From NCBI GenBank assembly GCA_036936605.1, contig JAUPFV010000002.1, positions 334,651,215-334,715,214 of the forward strand: a stretch of 64,000 bases of DNA, given 5' to 3'. The translations under genes were made by a program, and so were the position numbers. The DNA is from Limnanthes douglasii subsp. nivea. Lineage: Eukaryota; Streptophyta; Magnoliopsida; Brassicales; Limnanthaceae. Shown here one piece after another: positions 46,235 to 56,529 of the stretch. How positions within the stretch are numbered: position 1 is the stretch's first letter; each line of letters begins with the position of its first letter. A model generated the notes under the pieces. The model made no database searches. It saw only the letters and a list, made by a program, of their open reading frames with translations, and was not told the origin of the DNA.

Positions 46235-46946
46235 ATATATATAAACATATATGCAATCTAACATTTAAGATAAACCAATAACCAATATGTTCAATATATG
46301 CAATATAACAACTAAGAAAAACCAATAACCAATAACTTAAATCATATGTATAACATATACGATACACCAATAACGAATAAATCGAATAATAAATAAAACA
46401 TATAAGATAAACCAATAACAAATAAATTTAATAACAAATAAATTCATTCTAACCTAAACTAATAAATTTTATAAGAAATAAAAGTTATAACACAAACCAA
46501 TAACCACTCCAATGCAATATACAGTGTTATAACCAATCCAACGCAATAGACAGTGTTATAACCAATCCAATAATCAATCCAATGCAATAGACAATAAACA
46601 TATAACTATAGCACATACCACATTGCGTCTAATAATAATAAATTTAACAAATAAAGTTAACAAAAAAAACTTACATCGCCTTTGAAAACACTGTAAGCCT
46701 CATGCTCGTTGTAGGCATGAAATGTCGAGTATAGGTCGACCACATGACGGTTATATCTACGGAAGCGCTGGTCCGTAGATAAGCGACGACGAACAGGGAC
46801 AGTGGTGACCTGTAAGTCCCATCTAGTACGGTGACGGACGCTCCGAGACGTCTCGCCACGTACAATCTCCTCGGTCTCATGACCTGAATCTCGGTCCGTA
46901 TCCGTAGTGGGAGAACGGGGGCGTGGAGGCATCCTACACGAGACAA
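44601..46946 (-). pseudogene. PMD gene of element C
   Basis: Minus strand. Coding starts MPPRPRSPTTDTDRDSG (46,932), just after a GTCTCGTGTAG acceptor, so an upstream non-coding exon 1 (about 47.5 kb) is likely. The exon ends NEHEAYSVFKGD (46,675); an AT-rich intron runs to about 46,170. The core reads GWDLKV, ATCFGPILDALGQWATNVHL, ERWHLETNTFHFSFGEMTVT and DYVHMITRLLVVG. After a frameshift (about 45,820) come HFFGCTILANKSGNN, YNWGQMILAQLYY, stop, GLLEVWIYDHFASF. Later exons (45,215-44,601) end DEWYRLAHE. WHLETNTFH-x-x-x-GE is the hallmark of PMD. One shift and one or two stops. It faces the MULE-OTU gene, as in A and B. Confidence 0.8.
46190..46232. repeat. (AT)n microsatellite in PMD intron
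   Basis: About 19 AT units at the 5' edge of the branch region of the intron between the first two PMD coding exons. The rest of the intron (46,240-46,600) is built of loose AACCAATAA-type tandem repeats and two copies of CCAATCCAACGCAATAGACA-like sequence. Confidence 0.8.
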
Positions 46947-47079
46947 AAAATTAATTAAACGAATTTTAAATTAAAAATAATGGAAAAAGGATATAAAATA
47001 TGTACCATAACACGCGGTAAAGTTCAAATTAATCAAAACCGGTGAAAAAAAACTCAATTACGGAGCAACGCACTCAATT

Positions 47080-47262
47080 GCATGGATTTGGACAGATCCA
47101 CGCATTGTGGATTTGCCGAATCCACGCAGGATCTGTCCAAATCCACGCACTGTGGATTCGGTATTTCCTCGCACGATTTCGTGCGAGGAAATATCGAATG
47201 CACGCGTATTCTTGCGTGCATCCGGTATTTTCAAGCACGAAACCGTGTAAGGAAATACCCAA
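47080..47262. repeat. Palindrome cluster C3, in putative intron 1 of PMD gene
   Basis: TTTGGACAGATCCACGCATT, ATCCACGCAGGATCTGTCC, ATCCACGCACTGTGGAT, CCTCGCACGATTTCGTGCGA(GG), a perfect palindrome, and TGCACGCGTATTCTTGCGTG. It lies between the first PMD coding exon (46,946) and a possible leader exon ending AAG|GTAAAC near 47,500. Confidence 0.85.
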
Positions 47263-47653
47263 ACCAGCAGCCTCATCCTAGTTCGAAACCCTACCCTAAT
47301 CTACCGCAAATCCAAAAAAAACACCCAAAATGAACCTAATCTCCTAACTAAACACATACATGCAATTATACTTCAACAAAACACCTGCAAATACATAAAA
47401 ATCCGATTTTTCTACCCGAAACTTAAACTCTAAATATCTCTAAAACAAACCATGGAAATTGAAAATAAATTACACCAACAAGTAGATAATGTTTACCTTA
47501 ACAAGTTTTTGGTGTTGGATTTGAAAAAAAAAACGTCGCTTAAAAATTTGAGGGTTTAGAGAGGTTAGAGAAGTTTAGGATTTGGAATAAGAAAAAGAAC
47601 TAAAATTTGGGGAGTTTTGATATTTATATCAGTGACAATTTCGTAAATAATTA

Positions 47654-47676
47654 GGGTCTCGTTATAACCAAGCCGG
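47654..47676 (-). repeat. Right inverted end of element C
   Basis: Minus strand reads GGCTTGGTTATAACGAGACC and continues into CTAATTATTTACGAAATTG. The word GAGACCC-TAA-T-ATTT is shared with the inner copy at 43,500-43,480 on the minus strand. Confidence 0.55.
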
Positions 47677-48530
47677 ATCTAATTATAGAGAAAACGGATT
47701 TTGAATTAGCCTATCCCTATTTTTTAATATCCATACGATAACTCTAAACAACACTTATTTTAAATAAAAAATATATATTTTCAACATATAAAACGAAGAT
47801 GAATATTTTAACTTAATTAGTTTTGGTAGATATTTTCTATCACAGCATACGATATTCAAACATAAATCGATAACCTTTACAGAAAAAACGCTAAAAATTA
47901 ATTAAATCGCATAATAACACATTTTATGCTAATATTATAAATTAAAGCATCCATCCACTTGCAATTTAAAGGAACCACAAGTTGAAAAAAAAGTAAGTTG
48001 TGATTTGAAACACCATCACTTAGAAGTTCTTTCACTTTCATTTATGCCATAAAAGATTGGACAATATAGCAACTGAGCTCTATAATTGAATAAGGTGATA
48101 AAAACAAACTAGTGTTCAAAAAGATATCAGAAGGTGAAAGATCTATAAAGAAAACACTTTCCTCTAATAGATAAAGTGATTGCATCATGCTGCAATTACT
48201 TAAGGGTAATCATGACGTCATAAGTTTAAGAATTAGTTGTAAGTTGGTTCGGGTTTTTAACCTAGTCCGACTATTTGAATTGGATTGGTTTTTCATATCT
48301 TCGAACCTAAGAATTCCGATGTCTTTTTCTTTAATTTTGTTCAAATTATCAAAAAGTGCAAAACCCGTCTAATATATGATCGAAATTGCGATTTATTTTA
48401 TTTATAATCCGATTATGAGTATGTAGGCGAACTCACGTTGACTAAACATCTTTAATTGAGTATGATATATCATTTTTTTTTATAGTTTTTAGCCATAAAA
48501 TTTGATCAGGTACATTTGTTTTATTTTCTA
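47677..48530. other. AT-rich spacer, nothing recognised
   Basis: No supported gene. A Leu/Phe-rich frame at 48,187-48,372 has no recognisable features. The gypsy protease of G3 stops abruptly at about 48,535, so this is where its polymerase would have been. Confidence 0.45.
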
Positions 48531-48534
48531 ATTG

Positions 48535-50927
48535 TTATTCACGCATTAAATCTCCACTGCTGGATCTCCGGACCCGAAGTGCAGTGACAATCTTCTGATC
48601 GTCTCGAACAACTCCAACTCTGTCTCCAACTACGTATTTAAAGCACTGATGAATTGTAGAAACCACCACGTACATTCTTGTAAGCCACGATCTTCCAAAA
48701 ATAGCATTATAACTTGTGGGACAGTCCATCACCACAAAGAGTACCTGGACCTTTTTCTTGAATGGTCCTTTTTTCCAAACTAACCTAACCTTCGAATTCT
48801 CCAACAACACGAGTTGTTACACCCGTGAATCCGATAATCGTACGATCCGATTGAGTAATCCGAAGTGGATTTTTCATTCTATCATAGGTGGATTTAAAAA
48901 GGACATTAGCAGAACTGCGAGTGTCAATCGGCACACGTCGAATTTCGACGCCAGCCACCTCAGCTCCAATCACCATTGCATCCTCATGTGGTCCTGCAAT
49001 ACCTCTCAGATCGTCTTCATCAAACAAAATGAAGGGAATATCTTTCATTCCATACAAGTGTGTTGACATCCTCCCTTCAATTTGAGTTGTCAAGTTGACA
49101 ACATGCCTTTTCCTCGAACTGTCTGAATTTCCATTCATTGAATCACCTCCAAAAATAACCAACGATTCAAAAAACTTCCATAGCTCTCGAACACGCCCAT
49201 TTTCCACATGTTCTTCGACTGTCATCAGAAGCAACCTATTCAGATCATTTTCAACATACTCGGAAGAAGCATCGAATGGTTCAACCTGTGAATCCATAAT
49301 CATCAAATTCTTAGCTGGCTGTGCAGCCTTCGAAAGCGATGCACCATTATTTTTCGATGCAATCCCATGTGACTTCACATAAGTCATGAGCTTTCCATTC
49401 TCAATCAAATATTGGATTTCTTTCTTCAGATCAATACAATCATTTGTATCATGCCCAATATCATCATGATATCTGCAAAATTTATTATTTCTCTCATCCA
49501 TTGGTCTACAGATGGGAGTTGCTTCCTGAAATTTACAGAATTCTTGGTCTTATCCCAAATGACAGAAACATTCTCTGTCAGATCAGCATAATACTCAGGC
49601 TTGACCCATGTATTTGGTCTAGGCCTGTTGTAAGTATTAGATGGAACGTGATTTGAATAACCACCACTTCGAGGAGGCAAATTATAGTTCTCTAGCCTCG
49701 ACTACTGATTGACATTGCCATTGTTATTATTATTCGAGGGCTGCCCCTGATTATTGGTTGCCTATCCCGAATTTTTCGGAGTGCTGACTGGACCGCCTCA
49801 GACTCTACTCGACTCCTCCACTTTGATCTGATCGTCAACTTGAGCCATCAAAGCCCCAAAAGTCAAGGCCCTTCTCTTTGTTGTCTTATTAGCTAATTTC
49901 CCTAGCAACAACCCTTGGCGAAAAGCTGCCATTACCACATTTTCCTCATAGTTGTTCAAACTAGCCTTGGTCAACACAAATCTCTTGGTATAGTCTTTCA
50001 ATTTTTCTCTCGGTGCCTGCTTGCACTCAATAATAGTATCACAATTTGCTCTCATCTCTTTGCTTCCCACAAACTTCCTTCGAAAAGCAGTATAGAAATC
50101 TCTGAAATTTGATATGGACCCCCTCAGAATCCTATTGTACCACTTAAGAGTTGTTCCCTTAAAACTCTGTGACAATGCACGACACACAAGCCGGTCGTCA
50201 TCTTTGAAATTCATCATATAATTCTTGAATTGTTCGATGTGATCATCGAGATCATGCATCCCATCGAACTTTTCTACCTTTGAAATGTCGAAACGCTTCG
50301 GAAGCGCCATGGATCGAATTTCATCTGTCAACGGAGAATTTCTCCAGTCAACACCTTGAACAAACTGATCATCAGTTCCCATTGTGACATATATGTTCCT
50401 ATCAGTTTCGGCATACTGATTAGAAGGATTTCCTTCATGCCAAGTCGAACGAGGAGCATTCTTAGATTTTTTTCCTTTTTATACTTCTTCGAATAATCTC
50501 TATCAGATTCCCTTCTTGAAGAACCTTTGTGCCTCTTAAAACCTGAGGCTGAGGTTTCGACCTCTTCGTCACTAGAAGTCACTAATTTATGTTTCTCCTT
50601 TCTCTCCTTTCGAGACGAATATCGCTCTTTAGGAGCCACAAAACGTGCTTTTTTGTGTTCGGACATAGCGCGTCGATCATTGAAAGATCGATCTGACTGA
50701 ACTTCCACCTCGGTCTTTTCTACTTCCTGTCTAATCTCGGATCTGAGCCTTGTTGAGAGTATCTCTTGCTCTCTCCGTTCATATTTCTCATTCAAAGTAT
50801 TAATTTTATCTAAAAGCTGATGCATTCGCGCCTCGATATTAGATTGAGCTCGGATCAGAGATGATCCATCAGTTCTATTTCCATTATTTCCATTAGTTTT
50901 ATTTCCATCGGTTTTCTCAGTATCCAT
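48535..50927 (-). pseudogene. Tat-like gypsy gag-protease G3
   Basis: Minus strand. N-terminal coiled-coil region (SNIEARMHQLLDKINTLNEK) and a basic Ser/Lys-rich stretch from 50,927; a one-base shift at an A-run near 50,465. Gag core: LPKRFDISKVEKFDGMHDLD, HIEQFKNYMMNFKDDDRLVC, FKGTTLKWYNRIL, FYTAFRRKFVGS (50,310-50,040). After a stop-containing Asn-rich linker, KPEYYADLTENVSVIWDK and the nucleocapsid-like CRYHDDIGHDTNDC (about 49,480). Protease: VPIDTRSSANVLF (about 48,900; active site DTR instead of DTG), then after a shift VLFVVMDCPTSYNAIFGRSW (about 48,730-48,680). It stops at 48,535 with no RT. It would make virus-like-particle protein, but at least four breaks and the Gly-to-Arg change argue against function. 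Confidence 0.85.
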
Positions 50928-51039
50928 CGCTGACGGAAGCGTAGGATTGTTTTTTCAGGATTCATCGTATGAATTTTAATAAGAGAATACAACTAGATTG
51001 TATTAATATTTTGAACAAAATAAGAGCACTGATTTTACG

Positions 51040-51057
51040 TTCCCAGTAGAGTCGCCA
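51040..51057 (-). promoter_or_regulatory. Primer-binding site, tRNA-Arg-like
   Basis: Minus strand reads TGGCGACTCTACTGGGAA. The 3' end of a plant tRNA-Arg gives TGGCGACTCCACTGGGG-like complement, so this is one mismatch in the first 16 bases. It lies three bases beyond the LTR end. A tRNA-Arg primer is used by Ogre-type relatives of Tat, in agreement with the gag type. Confidence 0.65.
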
Positions 51058-51060
51058 ATT

Positions 51061-51422
51061 TGATGAGTTATTGTTTTGCCTTAGTTAATTGTCAAGAGTG
51101 TATTCTAGAGAGAGAAAGAGTTAGAGAGTTTTTATAGAGAGAAAACACAAGTACAAACGATTTTCAAAGTAATAAGTGTTCAACCCATTTATTAGAATAG
51201 TCTGGTCCTTTATATAGAGGGGCCAAGACTTAGTCTCAAATTTAAATCTGTTACAAAAAGTGGACTAATTGATGTTTAGTCCTTACTAATTATACATAGT
51301 TACAAATATCCTCTAAAACTTACATCAGTCACGAATTAAAGACAAAACTAACATCACTTACAATTAAATCCTTATATTTACATTATTTACAATTTAGTCC
51401 TTAAAACTCTATTTTCATAGCA
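51061..51422 (-). repeat. Shared LTR of two tandem Tat-like elements
   Basis: 362 bases; on the minus strand starts TGCTATGAAAATAG and ends ACTCATCA. A primer site lies on one side (51,040-51,057) and a polypurine tract on the other (51,425-51,433). It is therefore the 5' LTR of gag G3 and the 3' LTR of the element to its right. TATA-like TATATAAAGG on the minus strand at 51,216-51,207 is the promoter candidate. It is the partner of the 359-base LTR at 61,369-61,727 (same ends, same TATA position, both AGAGAGAGA-rich). Confidence 0.8.
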
Positions 51423-51424
51423 GA

Positions 51425-51433
51425 AGCCCCCCT
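51425..51433 (-). promoter_or_regulatory. Polypurine tract beside the shared LTR
   Basis: Minus strand AGGGGGGCT, two bases before the LTR start TG. The equivalent at 61,729-61,737 is GGGGGCTAC in the same position. Confidence 0.7.
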
Positions 51434-51922
51434 AGTTCTCATGTTAGTAAATGAATGAGAACTCTAAAGTCTTCACATCCGTTTTGTCTTCGAATCTTAA
51501 CATCTTCGAAAACTCCCTTACGGTATATAACCTGTGATAAACTTAAAAAGAATCATTCGAAGCAGTTAGTTTAAATGTTCATTTGAAGTACTTACACAAT
51601 TTAACATCTTAAAACATATTCAAATCAAATAATAAACGCAAAATGGCCTAAAAACTCCTTGATAGTTAAATGTTCGCTTAAAATCACTTCGAAACAATGT
51701 AATAAAATGTTTCCTTGAAAATCATCCTCGAAATATTATGTAAATAGATCATCTTCGAATAATCATCCTCGAATATAACCGTTACATATGTAACCGTTAA
51801 ATTTATCATAACCCTAGAAGTCTAGCCTGACAAATTTCGAACATCTAACCAACTCACCGATTCATATTCCAACCTATAATCACAAAGCTCTTTCCACCTT
51901 CACACGCTTTCACTTGCTTTAG

Positions 51923-51930
51923 TATAAATA
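51923..51930 (+). promoter_or_regulatory. Plus-strand TATA box of antisense ORF, copy 1
   Basis: TATAAATA, followed about 60 bases later by GGAGAGAAGTTAGAG. Copy 2 at 62,090-62,097 is also TATAAATA with a GAGAGAGAAGT after it. Conservation of the pair suggests the antisense gene has its own promoter. Confidence 0.55.
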
Positions 51931-51993
51931 CAACCTTCATTTCATTTCCACTCTCATCACACAGAAACGTTTTTTGGAGAGAAGTTAGAGTTT

Positions 51994-54592
51994 TTGGCTA
52001 CCTTCACCGTGCTCCTATTCTCAGGATTTTCACCAGAAAATTCAAGCTTTCTGACCAACCTTCATCCTCTCCGTCCAATCCTTACTTGGTTTATGAGAAA
52101 GAAACCAAGAACCAAAAAATCGAAGGTCATTCTACCCAAAACACTAGAATTTTTTGATACTGATAGCAATTTAGTGTTCGGATCTTATGATTACTTTTGT
52201 ATTACACAAAGGGCTGAAGAATACCAAAGAGCGGGATTAATTCGAGGAGGTCCAATCAGAACTACTACTCAAACATTCTCTTACGGTAACTTCGATCCTA
52301 CTAAAGTTCCAACTCTTTCACTTTCCCCCATAGTCGAAGAACAATTATCATCTAAAATCTATGAGCCTAAAACACCTCGAGTCTCCTCATCTCAAAGTAG
52401 AATTTCTCCTCTAATTACTGAATAATCTCCTCCAAAAAAAAAACTTTCTTCGGAAAAATCTTAAGTAACCATAAGAAGAAAAACTTTCATCGCCATGGGA
52501 GATGAATCAACAATTATCTGAACTCCTTCCCCTCCAAATCCAAATACTAACAATCCTCTTCAAAGAGAAGTAATAGAGGAAGCGCCTCGAATTACTAACC
52601 CCTCTTCAGAAATGATTATCCCAACTTCTCAAAATCCTCGAGAAGAAACTTTGAAAGCCAACGAAGCTGATTCAGAAGCTACAAAAACCGATATCGAGGG
52701 TGACTCTCAAGAAGAAGCAGATACTTGTTCCATCTCCGAAGAAGAAAGGGAAACAATTGGGAGGAACTTAAGGAAACTTGGAAGCAAATAACTTATTTCT
52801 TTGAAAAAAGTCCGATACATATATTATAAGGATAACCAGGATTCGGCTCTTAAGAAACAATGGGGAATGAGAAAAAATATACCTCTTCGTCTGCCAAAAG
52901 AAGGAGAAACTCCCCTGGACTGCAAGGATGATGAATTAGTAGTATACCCAAAAATCATCAACTAGGGTCTTCAGTTTCCACTAGATCCAATGATCGTGGA
53001 ATACTTTAAACTCCTTAGCCTATGCCCTACCCAGGTAACACCAAATCAGTGGTTTACCCTTATCTCGGTGATCATGGCATCTCATCTGTCCAAAATTCCC
53101 ATCGGCATCAAAGACTTCATCTCACTGACCCAACTGTCGAAAGGTCCGAAGCTTCCCTTTTACTACCTCACCTTGATGGATGACCTCAAGATCATCGATG
53201 ATCTCTTAGAGGCTGACAAATTCTGGAAACAAAATTTCGTTTTCATATCAGGAGCTTGGGAAAACGGCAAAGTGATTTCCGAAGCTAACTCTTCGAAACT
53301 AACTCTCGTCTGGAGAAGCAATCGTAAGTTCTTCGACTTTTTTATGTCTGATATAAAATTTACATTCCCTTTTATTTTTTTCTTAACATTTTGTTTTGCT
53401 AATTTATATTAGAAATTTCGAAGCGCTACTCAACACGTCGAGAAGCAGCTAAGGAAATTTTTCAACAACTCGTCGCTTGGGCTTAGAAGGAATGGAATAA
53501 TGCATTTCATACTGCCTTTCAGCCCATCAATTTCCTCCATATCCATTTGTTTCCAATAAAAGAAGGTGGGTTGCCTCCTCAAGATTTATCCTCCGAACCA
53601 GATCTGAAGCTTGTGTGCCAACAAATACCTCAACATGACTGCAAAGTCTTTCTTCCCATTCACAACAGATCAGATAACCATTTTCCAAAAAAGAAGAAAG
53701 AAAAAGTTGCCAAAGAAAAGAAGGGTAAAAAGGAAGCTAGCACATCTGGGGCTAGCCTTTCCATACCATCAAAGCAAAGCGTCGAAAACGCAAAACTGCA
53801 GAACAACCTCTCTCACCCATCGAAGAGGGAAAAGATCAAGAACCATCATCGAAGAAAAATAAAGTTTCCTCTGGTTCCCAAGGAAAGAAAAAGAAACAGA
53901 TGAAAATCACTTCGTACGCTTTGGTTGATGAGGACGAAGTCAGTGTTGCTGAAAACCCACAAAACCCTTCAATCGAAAATCAATCAAACAAAGACAACCC
54001 TGTGATAGTCATTGAAGATAGCATCTTTAACGAGAATCAAGCCACTGCAGCCTTCAATCCTGACATGTATATCAAATTCAAAAATACCAAAGCATTTACT
54101 GGTGAAGAAGACCATGTTCTTCAAGTAATCCGGAACCACATGCTTAACTTTGGGAGACAACCACCAATCAAAACTTATCCAGAAGCTATCCGCTCTCTTG
54201 AGCCCATCACCTCAATGGTTCAAGGTCCCAGCACATCCGAACTTGGTGTTCCTACTCCAAATCCTGCCAATTCTGTCGCTCTTCAGCCATTTTCCGAGCT
54301 TGATGCTGCAGCAAAGAAAATTGATTACCAATTCGAAGCTTCTCAGAGCCATCTAAAGCAACTGGCCAAAGATATGGTTTACTACAAGGAAGCTTATGAG
54401 GCTGAGAAAAAGTTTAGAGAAACTTTGCACGTAAAAGTAGTCGATCAATTTCATGCTTATGAAATGGCACGATCCGAACTGATCAAAGGTGCTCTCTGCA
54501 TAAAGAATCATCTGCAAATCACCCATATTGTGGAAACTGAATTGCAACTAAATGAGTTGTGTTCTCAAATTTCTTACTTTTTTCATAAATAA
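51994..54592 (+). pseudogene. Antisense ORF of Tat-like element, copy 1 (gypsy-type 'transposase' domain)
   Basis: Plus strand, opposite to gag. Tat-lineage elements such as Grande and Retand carry an antisense ORF near the 3' LTR; its role is unknown. Parts: MRKKPRTKKSKVILPKTLEF (about 52,093), an acidic Ser/Glu linker, then the core QFPLDPMIVEYFKLLSLCPT, TPNQWFTLISVIMASHL and DLLEADKFWKQNFVFISGAW (52,975-53,320). An 89-base GT-AG intron (53,324-53,412) joins AATC to AAATTTCG in frame. After it, a Lys-rich region, then from 53,900 another frame with coiled-coil character (AAKKIDYQFEASQSHLKQLA) to 54,592. The core resembles the domain catalogued in Pfam as putative gypsy-type transposon (PF04195), by recall. 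Stops at 52,423 onward, 52,965 and 53,487 and one shift. Confidence 0.75.
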
Positions 54593-56524
54593 AAAAAAAG
54601 AAAGACAAATAACATATTCAATAGAAAAAAATACATTATTTTATAAAACGTCTTCATACCATCTTCTATTATTAACACATTTTTGACATCGTCCAAACTT
54701 TATTTTCCGTGAATCTTCACCTTTATATGTGATAATTTTTGTTTTATGTCATCTAATTTTGTTTCCACGTTGAATAACATCGAGAGATATACTTGAACTA
54801 AAAGTTTCACCAAACGTAGTTAAAACTGGTATGTCATTTAAATAAGTTCTCTTATAAGAGAATGAGTAATATTATGACCCCATGCATGTTGAAGGATTAT
54901 CTGGTTATCAATTATATTAGCTAGTGCATATAAGAAATGAAAATATTCAATTTACCATATATCAAGAACATTTGTAATTTAAAGATCAACAACCGTAATC
55001 GGTTTAGATTAAATTTCGTACAATACTTGGAAAGTCGACCGAACATTCCATGACGATATATTTTAATATTTTTCTTAAGCTTCTTCTCAATATCAGAACA
55101 CATCTAATTATTTCAACTTAAAGATAGTGAAACACTTTGAAATCTTAGTCATAAAAAAATCTTATTTTATTTCGAATAATTCCAAAACAAGAAGACTATA
55201 AAATTTGTTAGTTTGATGATTAAATAATTCAACATAATTAAACAAAATAAACCTATATCGTTTTGCCTTTAAAATATATGCATGAATATTCTTCAAAATA
55301 AACGTTTTCCATAATGTTTAACATCTTTGTTACCACTTTCTTCAAGAAATTCTTCCATATGTGGATTGAATAAAATTTTAGTAGACGCATACGCATATTG
55401 TTTCAATGTCTAACCCATCTTCATTCTAAAATCACTAGGTATATGTCTCCATTCAGGTTTCCACGTATAAAATGATACAATATTCATGTTAAAAATAAAG
55501 GAAAACTATTGGGAATGTAGTAAATATACCTATACGATGAAGGTAGCACCCACTTAAATATTTTGTCAACACTTTTAATTCCTTCAATCTAACTATTGTA
55601 GCCCGTTGTTTCTTCTTATGAACAACAAAAACTAGTTTCTCCATTCGGTAAATAATCATTCATTATTGAAGCACTATCCCTATGTAATATGTTATCCATA
55701 AAAGTATCAACAATGTTAATATCAATAGTTTGACATTTTATGTTATCAACCAATGCAACAATATATGTAAAATCATGATCATTACATAACTTAAAACATT
55801 TCTTAAAAGCAACACATGAATAACTAAAACTAAAACAATCCATAACCAACCAATCCCACTTACTTAATACGAAATCAATCATATTTTGAATTTTTTCAAA
55901 AGTATAAACTAGATGAGTTGCAACTTGGTCATTTTGTTTAAAACTAATCAATACTTTGAAGACATTGCACACCTAAAAAAATTAAAAAATAGTCTCATTT
56001 AAACTGTTTTTGCAACAATAAATGTATAAGTTTTGAAAATACACATCACCTTACAAACAAAACATTTTCCTAAGTGAAATTGCTATTTTTTGCAAGTAAA
56101 ATTGATTCTACACACAATTATTTTCACAACTAAATCGCACTAGCTTTTGCGAATTTTAGACATCATGTATTTTCACAAGTATATAAGACTATTTTTCTCA
56201 AGTACAAAATAACCATTTTTGAAAGCTAAAAAACACCGATGTTTGCAACTGCATCTGCAATTACAACTCAAATATATTTTTTTTAAAACAAATATTTGGA
56301 AACGTTTTTCAAAAAATAAAATTTCAAACTATAAATTTACCATTAATGTATAACTAAACAATACATTATATATATATATATATGTTATTGACTTTAAATC
56401 CTTAAATTTAACGATTAAGTGCGGTAACTAGAAAAAATCGACTATTAAATAAGATGTCTTAATTAAAAAATATATTTTTTTTTTCATAAATTTCATCATT
56501 AAATAATAATAAATATATTGACAT
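54593..56524. other. Degenerate stretch with an unidentified minus-strand coding remnant
   Basis: Minus-strand reading of 55,972-55,616 gives an open frame of 118 codons (THLVYTFEKIQNMIDFVLSK, then LVMDCFSFSYSCVAFKKCFK). It continues after breaks at about 55,470-55,300 as WRHIPSDFRMKMG and YAYASTKILFNPHMEEFLEE. The phrase quality looks like former protein, perhaps a DNA transposon, but I do not recognise the family. The region 56,030-56,290 has loose TTTTCACAAGT/TTTGCAAGT repeats. No gene can be asserted. Confidence 0.4.
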
Positions 56525-56529
56525 TATAT

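Larger units (their letters stand above)
38765..47674. mobile_element. MULE/PMD composite element C (best preserved)
   Basis: About 8.9 kb. MULE-OTU plus from the left, PMD minus from the right, and two divergent small genes in the middle, one intact. Ends are inverted versions of a GCTATAACGAGACCC word: left GCTAAAACGAGAACCC (38,772-38,787), right (minus) GGTTATAACGAGACCC (47,669-47,654). A central inverted pair of the same word (43,491-43,546) may mean two elements abut. Three palindrome clusters use an ATCCACGCA..TGCGGAT word. Most domains are intact apart from several frameshifts and stops. Confidence 0.75.

Noticed and set aside
46025..46421. Tyr/Ile-rich ORFs over the (AT)n tract
   Set aside because: Translations of a dinucleotide repeat and intron, antisense to or out of frame with the PMD gene.
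49095..49382. Plus-strand ORF of 95 codons opposite gag-protease G3
   Set aside because: Shadow of the minus-strand gag; no features of its own.
51480..51850. Many TTCGAA/CTCGAA words between the shared LTR and the antisense ORF
   Set aside because: Frequent, but the second copy (61.73-62.1 kb) has few of them, so no conserved signal can be claimed.
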